64,000 bases of DNA from Farysia itapuensis (taxonomy: Eukaryota; Basidiomycota; Ustilaginomycetes; Ustilaginales; Ustilaginaceae): the NCBI GenBank assembly GCA_023212645.1, contig JALBYC010000006.1, positions 124,001 through 188,000 on the forward strand, given 5' to 3'. The translations under genes and the position numbers were made by a program. Positions 57,604 through 64,000 of the stretch are shown piece after piece (the first letter of the stretch is position 1; each line of letters starts with the position of its first letter). The notes beneath the pieces are model-generated. The model made no database searches and was not told the origin of the DNA. It was given only the letters and a program-made list of their open reading frames with translations.

Positions 57604-59247
57604 CTAGATGCGAATTCTGAATCGATCCAGGGCGGCTCGATCGGTGCAGGAAAAAACTGGCTTGACAAAAGCGGCTGGCTCCGCATCGATGCTGCCAGGT
57701 GTAGAAGCCGAAGGAGAGGGAGTGAACATGGATCTGACCGAGGTCAGTGATGGGCTGGAACCATCAGCGCTCGAGCCAATACTGCTTCGAAGGCTGAGCA
57801 ACGCACCGACCGCCGAATCGCGCTCTTGCAGTCCGGGAGTCCCGGTGTGGGTCGAGCGAAGTTTGGAGACACCCTCGTCGGCTGAGCCAGCGCGACTTGT
57901 AGCTCGAATCGGCGCCAGACGTTGATTGGACATGTCGCTGGTCATGCTGAAACTTCGCAAGCGTTTCAGCTGAGGACGAGTGACAATAGGCTCGCCGTTG
58001 ATCTGATACGCATAGTCGTGGTCCGCAGAAGGACGCTTGCCATTGTCATTATGCGAGGTAAGCATTTCTTGATGAGAGGGCCACTCGCCACTGGCGCCGC
58101 GGGTTGGACGATGTCCGTCATACTCCGAAAAGGTCGGGAGGGGGTGCAGGTCACGCAACTCTTCTACCGGCGCAAAGCCAGTGGACCACTGTCCATTCCT
58201 CGGACGCTGAGACTGGTTGTTGTCTTGCACAACAACAACATCTGCGCGATTTGGAGAGGAAGTGCTTGCAGACCTGTCTGCCCTATCTTCCAGCAAGCTA
58301 TGGGTGGCTGAAGAAAGGAGAGGGCTCGAGGTAGGCGATGGGGATCCTTCCAATCCTTCCGACTGCATGTCAAGGGGCAATTCGCCAGCGCGGCTGATAG
58401 GATCGGGATATTCGTGTTCATCGACGACGAGACCCCACTCGCCTCCGTCCTCGCCGACGAATCGCGAGTCTTCCCCTACGCGTCTGAGGCGGCCTTCACG
58501 GACGTCACTCTTTGTGTAGTAGGAAATGACGTGAAGCTTTCGACCTGACGTAGTAGTCATGCTGAAGGACTGTTTGATGAGGCCGTCAGCCTTGTACAAG
58601 TTCGATGTTGGACCTCCAGTGATGGACGACGAGGGCTTTTTGCGCGCTTCGAGTTCGCGATAAGTGAGGAAGCATCCGCTGACACGGCTGGCACTCCAGC
58701 ACTTGCCGTCAGTCCAGCGTCGCATGCCTGCCTCTTTCTCTTCCCATACAAAGATGCTGCCAGATACGATGGCAGCTGGCCTTTCAGAATCTTGCAATCG
58801 ACGTCTGATTCTTCGCGGTGGCTTGTAGCAAGATCGTCCGGCATCTGAGAGGTCGCACGCGGCCAGAAGCAGGATGGCATCCTTGGTCGTCTTGATGTGA
58901 CCCTGGTAGGTGGTCAGTGGTTGAGTCACAGTTCCTACATCATTGCCAGAGAATGTGCGACGGGAGGACGGCATTGTCGTGTGGTCTTGCGGAGTTGGAA
59001 GGATATAATCAGAGCGGTAGGCTGATGTACGCTGCAGATCAGCCTCGTCGCTGCTGACTGGTCGTCGATAGTGAAGAGGCGGAGGCGGAGGCGGGCCTCT
59101 CTCGTCGTAGAACGAGTGGTGCTGTCGCGCATACATGGGATGGTGCATTGTGTAAGCAGGGCCTTGGTATGCGGGTGCATACGGATATGCTGAGAACGGC
59201 GCCCTGCTGCCACTTGTGAGGTTACGAGCCATATCGGGTCTCTGCAT
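57604..59247 (-). CDS. WOPR transcriptional regulator, Pac2-like
   Basis: Fungus-specific DNA-binding regulator of the Gti1/Pac2 (WOPR) family; members (Wor1, Ryp1, Ros1, Pac2) control morphological switching, sporulation and virulence. 547 residues. WOPR part a is at about 112-200: TTYQGHIKTTKDAILLLAAC, then RRLQDSERPAAIVSGSIFVW and MRRWTDGKCWSASRVSGCFL followed by TYRELE. Part b is at about 217-250: YKADGLIKQSFSMTTTSG and LHVISYYTKSDV. WSASRVSG-FLTYRE fits Pac2 rather than Gti1, which has WSPSRILGNFLVYRE. A short insert (SDAGRSCYKP) interrupts part a. The N-terminus is Tyr/Pro/His-rich and the C-terminal half serine-rich. The first ATG (59247) was used; a second lies five codons on. Upstream lies 2.25 kb of non-coding DNA. 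Confidence 0.92.
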   Translation of the reverse strand: MQRPDMARNLTSGSRAPFSAYPYAPAYQGPAYTMHHPMYARQHHSFYDERGPPPPPPLHYRRPVSSDEADLQRTSAYRSDYILPTPQDHTTMPSSRRTFSGNDVGTVTQPLTTYQGHIKTTKDAILLLAACDLSDAGRSCYKPPRRIRRRLQDSERPAAIVSGSIFVWEEKEAGMRRWTDGKCWSASRVSGCFLTYRELEARKKPSSSITGGPTSNLYKADGLIKQSFSMTTTSGRKLHVISYYTKSDVREGRLRRVGEDSRFVGEDGGEWGLVVDEHEYPDPISRAGELPLDMQSEGLEGSPSPTSSPLLSSATHSLLEDRADRSASTSSPNRADVVVVQDNNQSQRPRNGQWSTGFAPVEELRDLHPLPTFSEYDGHRPTRGASGEWPSHQEMLTSHNDNGKRPSADHDYAYQINGEPIVTRPQLKRLRSFSMTSDMSNQRLAPIRATSRAGSADEGVSKLRSTHTGTPGLQERDSAVGALLSLRSSIGSSADGSSPSLTSVRSMFTPSPSASTPGSIDAEPAAFVKPVFSCTDRAALDRFRIRI

Positions 59248-60419
59248 AGCGGCAATTGGCTCAAAGAAGTAAACGGATGCTGAACGCCACAGCGACAAGA
59301 ACGGGAGGAAGATGAGAGACGGAGGCTGAGCGCAACAGCGACTGAGTTGGACTCGTGGTGGGAAAGAAGGGGTTGTGACACCACCGAGAGCAAGATGTAT
59401 ACAAGGGAAAGAAGGGGGGAGGTTTGGAAGCAGAGACAGACGGCTATGAGACTCGAGGGCAATGATTTTCAGCTGCAGGGAACGGACGAAAGCGGTCAAG
59501 TGGCAACAAGGGGCTTCCTTGCGGCACTTGCACAGTCAAGAGCAGAAACCCAGAATATGGATTTGAAGTGCTAATGCCAAATAAGGCTCGTGGGGCTACA
59601 GCTCTGGTTGACGGGAAGAGGGACCAAGCCACAATGAGAGGCATGAAATCTGTGGTGCAAAGCACGGTCAAAGCCAATACCGGGGCGAACGGCAAGAGGC
59701 GCTTGAAATCAACATTTGCCGGGACCCTGATGTTTGTTATCGCGAGTATCCAACGGGACACCGTTTTTACGGAACACTTCCATGATCTAATGTGCGACAT
59801 GACGATATGCAGCGGCGACTGCTTTAAACTCAGAGCACAAAGGCTTGTGCTTGCGCCATGAGTGCAATCTGTGGTAACGAGACAGGACAGGAGTGCAGGA
59901 GGAGCGTCAGCACCGAATGCGATTCTGCACGTCACGATCGAGAAATCGGCAAAAAGGTAAGACAGAAGCTGCTTTGGATCTAAAATCTTTTCAAATCCTG
60001 ATAAAATTTCATATCTCCATCACTTGCCACACGCGCGTCTAGGGATTTTTTAGACTCAGTCCATGCATTCCATCGTAGACCGAGGTGTTCAACAGCCCAG
60101 GGCATGGTACAATGCTTACTCAGACACTTTAATGCAAATTCTCACGGAGTCAGCATCCGCAAAAAAAACAGCAGAGCAAGATCAGCGCATGAAACAAAGG
60201 CACCAAAAGCAATCACTTCGCACACCGAGGGGTATTGCAGATCCGCTTCCCAGTCCAGTAGAAAGAATCAAAGTCGCCAACGGTCTTACCAAGCGTGCGC
60301 CGACATGATTCACAGCAAGATTTCCTTTATGTCTTGAATTCGCTGGATCAAATCCGTTTCAGCTAGGCTAAATGGGCTGGTGGGGTTGCATGAACTGGTT
60401 TGCTCCTCACAGATGTAAA

Positions 60420-60434
60420 ACCCAGCTTCTGGGT
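60420..60434. repeat. Short perfect inverted repeat 1
   Basis: ACCCAG, CTT loop, CTGGGT: a 6 bp stem with a 3 nt loop. Confidence 0.8.
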
Positions 60435-60444
60435 AAAAGCAAGA

Positions 60445-60459
60445 ACCCTGTCTCAGGGT
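60445..60459. repeat. Short perfect inverted repeat 2
   Basis: ACCCTG, TCT loop, CAGGGT: a 6 bp stem with a 3 nt loop, starting 25 bp after the start of repeat 1 and of the same geometry. Confidence 0.8.
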
Positions 60460-60611
60460 CCAATACGATAATCAATTTGTTTCAAAACCCGATTTTCTCG
60501 CTAATCGCAAATCCAACCTTTAATTCTCGCTTGCGGACTTTTTCGGCGTGGAACGCCCGGATGCCCCTTCTATTTGACTAGCCGACGCCAGAATCGTTGT
60601 GCGTGCCTGCC

Positions 60612-60624
60612 GTGACAAAGTCAC
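60612..60624. repeat. Short perfect inverted repeat 3
   Basis: GTGAC, AAA, GTCAC: a 5 bp stem with a 3 nt spacer in the same region. Confidence 0.75.
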
Positions 60625-61497
60625 AGCTGCTGACACAGATCAGACACGAGCTCACCAGTCGCCTTATGCAAATCGAAAACAGCGCCATTCGTCCAATTAC
60701 GTCCAAAACAAAGAGAATAAGCAGCGCCTTGCATGTCTGTGGGAAAGAACGCAGGCAATGTCCATTGATCTTACGGACGCCTGTTTGGCCTAAACTCAGA
60801 TCTCCACGTCCAGTGCTGGTCCGAACTCCGCGCCACGCTCCTTGCTGCCCGGACAAGTCGCTGGCGGTCTGGTACAAACCACAGCGGCTCCTTGTCCACC
60901 GCCGGAAACGTACATTCCGAGAAATAGAGCGGCCGGGTTGAGCAGGACCAAATAACTGGGTCAATCTAGGACAAAAAAGCCTTGTCGAACTAAAGCACCG
61001 TAAAAGATGAGTCAGAGTGACCCGCGGTGCAGTTCGCCATTTGAGTGTCCAGGAAATGCTTTGCAGGCATGAAGCCGAATGCGATCACGGATAGATGACA
61101 ACCCCGAAGCCACCCCTTACCGTGTCCAAATAATATGCGTTCAAAATTAAGTGCAATGCCGGTCCACCTTCCTGAGCAAACAGACTGTTGAGGAAACTAT
61201 CAAATGTGAGGACCTCGCGACCAGGGCGGTCTGTCTAGGTGGTGGAGTTCAAAAGACAGACCAGGTAATAGCCAACGAGAAAACCAAACAGTCTATGTAG
61301 CCATCCTTCTTCAATCAGGCAGCCATGGAGTAAAGACTGCCCAATCAAATAATAGGGGCGTTGAGGGGATTGGAGTGCAAAGCCTTGTACAGACCCAGCC
61401 TTCGGACGACCACAAACGCCACAATCACGGGTGGCAACAGTGCAGCGGAATGATGATTCAGAGCTGATGGGCGTGGTTCTTCCACGTGCTTTGACAA

Positions 61498-64000
61498 TTA
61501 AGTGGCGGCGGCGTTGATGGCCTCCTGCAATTCCTGCGCCATGTCATCCGTCTTCACCTTGGTCCTAAATTGTGTCGGCTTGCCCTCCTCGGAAAACCCG
61601 AGGAATGAGCAAATGTTCTTGTCTCGAGTCACCTTGATGCCCTTGTAAATGTGGAAGTTGACCGCCACTTTGCCATTGGCCTCGTTTCGAGCCAACATTC
61701 GCTTTTTCTGCGTGTCTTTGTTGGATTTGACCTTGGCAACACATATGCCAAGATCCTTGTATGCTTTCGTCTCCGTGTCGAACTTCCAGAATTTGGCTCG
61801 CACTTCAAAGTCGGTGGTTTCGGCTTCTTCGCCCTCGCCTTCCCCGAGCAAGCCTGAGGATCCCACTTTGCTTGGATCCTTGGCCCCGTCCTCGCTCTCA
61901 TCGTTCTGTGACGTAGATACTGGATCATGCGTCTTGGGAGATGAGTCAGCTGTCTCTGCTTTTCCGTTATTGGTCACCGTGTCGACTTCGTAAGTGAAGC
62001 TGAACTTGGGTAAGGCCGCTTCCGCGACCGCATTGATCTCGGCTTTCAATGTTTTCTCCGCGTCTGGGTGAACAGGGTTGATCACCTCGTAGGTGAAATC
62101 AAATGCTGGCAGCTCCCCGTCTTCCTTTGCAGGGGACGAGGAAACTGGTGCTTCAAGGGGTTTTGGAAGCGCCTTTGGTGCCGAAAAGGAAAAGCCACCA
62201 ACGGGGGTTGCCGCTTCTGCCGCTTTTGCAGAAGAAGGAGCTGTTGATGCCGGCTTGTTTGACTGTGGCAGTGAGAAAGTGAAACCTGATGACGGCGCCT
62301 GTACTGGCTGGGCAGGCGCTGCACTCGCCGTTGCCACAGCAGGAATTGGGCGGTATGATCGAGTATCGGATTGCGAGGATTCCGTCTCGGACCCTGGTGA
62401 CTCAGGCGCCTGAAAAGCGACCGACAAAGGAGACGGCTTCTTTGGCTTCGATGCAGCGTACTGCGAAGGCACAAGACCGGTGTTCAGAGCAGCGGAAGCT
62501 GGCGCGGCAGACTTCTGAGGCGTGACTGGGACAGCAGCAGGTGTAGCGACTGGGGTTGCAGCCTTGCCTTGCTGTTGTTGCTGTTGCTGAGATGCCGCTT
62601 GCCTTTGACTCTGGTCTTTGGCTTTGGTGAGTGCCTCTAGTCGACGCTGGACTTCCTCCGTCTTCTGCAGTTTGCGGACTTCAAGAGTATTCTCATCCTG
62701 CTGCCTCTGCGGCTGCGACACTGGCGCAGGTGGAGAAGCGGTCTGCTGCGTGTCGAGACTGCTCGAGTCTGGCTCTGGGTTGCGTTTTCTTGGAGCTCGA
62801 GCTCGAGGTGCTGTACGCTCAATCAGATCAAGGATCGACTCTTTGGGTGGCTCCACTTTTTCCGCAGCCGCCTTCTGCGACTTTGCATTCGCGACTTCTT
62901 TCGCTTTGGCTCTCGTCAGCATATTGGCCCTGGCCGATCGGATCGGTCTAGACTCGGGCGGTGCTGCCTTGACCAGACTCGAAGCGTTCTGGTACGGATT
63001 GACAAGCTCGGTCTTGACGGGGTTGCGGACGAGTGGGCTTTCTTTGAGAATGTCTTGGATGGCGCTGGCCGTCCGAGTCGGGACTTTGGGCGGGCTTGTC
63101 TTGACAGGCGCAACCGCGGGTGCAGCGCGTTTCAGGGGAGACGCGGCCGACCCAGCGCGCGGCGTTGACTGCGCTGCGATTTCTCTGGCCAGCGCACTGC
63201 TCTCGTCAGTGCGTCTCTCGAAAGAGGAATCGAATCGAGCAGAGCTATCTGGACTGAAGCTGCTGGGTGCTGCAGCGTTAGGTCTGCGTCGCTTCACATC
63301 GTCAGGTCCAGGCTGATGTTGCTCCTCGGACAAGTCGTCAACAGACCTACGAGCTAGCTGAGGGTCTGTGAAAGATCGCGGTATGAAGTCTCGACCGGTA
63401 TTGGCCATCGCTCTGGTTGGCGGCGCGAGTGTGCGCTTGCGATTAAGCGAGAGACCCGTCATACCGGGCCCCAGGTAGATGGGTCTTCGTCGCGTAACAG
63501 CAGCTGCCACTGCTCCAGACGCCGAAGAAGCAGCTGGACGTGGCGCAAGGAACGAGTAGGCGCTAGATGACGCGGGCAACGTTCGCGTGCCAGGATGGAA
63601 CAGATTGCCCATCGTTTGCGAAGCAGGCAGAGTGTTGGTCGCAACGCTGCTGGCTCGCGAACTTGCGCCGTTGACGGAAGAGGCATCGTACAATCGAGAT
63701 CCTGTCGACGGCTGTAGGAATTCGGACTGCAAGTCTCGGCCCACAGCCATGCTTTCCTCGATTAAACGAATGCAGCCTCCCACTTCGACCTCGCTCAGCC
63801 CACTGCTGCCACCCCGCTGTTTTTCGGAGAAGAAGCGAGCAAGCAGGTCATAGTTACGCGAGACTGGACTCGTGTTGGTGGCTGGCGCTTGATGAGTAGT
63901 AGTGTGCGAAGGTCCCTCGTCGAACTGACCGTACTTGTGGATTCCGGGAGTGAGCAGAGCGTTATCTGCGAGCGGTAGGCTTTTGGCTGGTGCTGGTAGG
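61498..64000 (-). CDS. Nup2/Nup61-like nucleoporin with RanBP1 domain (5' end outside window)
   Basis: The frame is open to the window edge, so at least 834 residues are seen and the N-terminus is missing. The C-terminal 130 residues form a Ran-binding (RanBP1-type) domain: FEVRAKFWKFDTETKAYKDL, NFHIYKGIKVTRDKNICSFL and TKVKTDDMAQELQEAINAA. Ahead of it are FG-like and F-x-F repeats (GFTFSLPQSN, GGFSFSAPKAL, FSFTYEV) and long Ala/Ser/Pro-rich and Gln-rich linkers. This architecture is that of Nup2 (Nup61 in S. pombe, Nup50 in animals), a mobile nucleoplasmic nucleoporin that helps release cargo from importin-alpha. The visible upstream part (LLARFFSEKQRGG) is also in frame, so the start lies beyond 64000. 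Confidence 0.85.
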   Translation of the reverse strand, partial: LPAPAKSLPLADNALLTPGIHKYGQFDEGPSHTTTHQAPATNTSPVSRNYDLLARFFSEKQRGGSSGLSEVEVGGCIRLIEESMAVGRDLQSEFLQPSTGSRLYDASSVNGASSRASSVATNTLPASQTMGNLFHPGTRTLPASSSAYSFLAPRPAASSASGAVAAAVTRRRPIYLGPGMTGLSLNRKRTLAPPTRAMANTGRDFIPRSFTDPQLARRSVDDLSEEQHQPGPDDVKRRRPNAAAPSSFSPDSSARFDSSFERRTDESSALAREIAAQSTPRAGSAASPLKRAAPAVAPVKTSPPKVPTRTASAIQDILKESPLVRNPVKTELVNPYQNASSLVKAAPPESRPIRSARANMLTRAKAKEVANAKSQKAAAEKVEPPKESILDLIERTAPRARAPRKRNPEPDSSSLDTQQTASPPAPVSQPQRQQDENTLEVRKLQKTEEVQRRLEALTKAKDQSQRQAASQQQQQQQGKAATPVATPAAVPVTPQKSAAPASAALNTGLVPSQYAASKPKKPSPLSVAFQAPESPGSETESSQSDTRSYRPIPAVATASAAPAQPVQAPSSGFTFSLPQSNKPASTAPSSAKAAEAATPVGGFSFSAPKALPKPLEAPVSSSPAKEDGELPAFDFTYEVINPVHPDAEKTLKAEINAVAEAALPKFSFTYEVDTVTNNGKAETADSSPKTHDPVSTSQNDESEDGAKDPSKVGSSGLLGEGEGEEAETTDFEVRAKFWKFDTETKAYKDLGICVAKVKSNKDTQKKRMLARNEANGKVAVNFHIYKGIKVTRDKNICSFLGFSEEGKPTQFRTKVKTDDMAQELQEAINAAAT

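Larger units (their letters stand above)
59248..61497. promoter_or_regulatory. Long upstream region of the Pac2-like gene
   Basis: 2.25 kb with no recognisable gene, between the WOPR start and the 3' end of the nucleoporin gene. It contains an AT-rich part (about 59975-60020) and three short perfect hairpins at 60420-60624. Short frames inside show no conserved features. Confidence 0.5.

Noticed and set aside
60578..60964. 128-codon minus-strand frame in the WOPR upstream region
   Set aside because: No recognisable sequence; surrounded by other chance frames in both directions.

Overview
The window is nuclear DNA of a basidiomycete fungus, most likely a smut relative (Ustilaginomycotina). 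The signs are: densely packed genes on both strands; mostly uninterrupted long reading frames with a minority of short introns (about 55-135 bp, longer in RPS21) carrying GTRAGT-like donors and CTRAY branch points; a Clp1-like (clampless) protein, a Pac2-type WOPR regulator and a basidiomycete-type seven-helix membrane family; and three exact copies of the Ustilago Prf1 pheromone response element in one promoter. I cannot name the species. I saw no transposon, rRNA, tRNA or CRISPR array.

Layout. 1-3.7 kb: cytochrome c, a MARVEL-domain membrane protein and ribosomal protein eS21 (two- and three-exon genes). 4-12.7 kb: SIN3 corepressor, an MFS transporter and a Pho80/PCL-type cyclin. 12.7-18.7 kb: a 2.2 kb divergent regulatory region, five-exon fructose-1,6-bisphosphatase (plus a probable 5' UTR intron), then the Clp1-like gene behind the pheromone-response-type promoter. 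19.4-24.8 kb: two tandem seven-helix paralogues, a VanZ-like membrane protein and the ER chaperone ROT1. 25-36 kb: an armadillo/SmgGDS-like protein, SRP54, NOT4, five-exon VPS55 and an NSRP1-type splicing protein. 36-48 kb: an M13 metalloprotease, a small Alb1-like protein, CWF19, an aconitase whose C-terminus is a mitochondrial ribosomal mL40 domain, and a SAP-domain protein. 48-64 kb: a GPI-type chitin deacetylase, a 59-residue metallothionein split by an intron, a Zds-family protein, an orphan serine-rich protein, a Pac2-like WOPR regulator behind 2.25 kb of non-coding DNA, and a Nup2-like RanBP1-domain nucleoporin cut by the window edge.

Most genes are housekeeping and are arranged as divergent or convergent pairs with 90-370 bp spacers. 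Longer non-coding stretches flank the genes expected to be conditionally expressed: FBP1/cyclin, the Clp1-like gene, the seven-helix pair, metallothionein and the WOPR regulator. The most notable observations are the aconitase-mL40 fusion with a second presequence-like motif at the junction, the triple Prf1-type element upstream of the Clp1-like gene, and the uncharacterised seven-helix pair.
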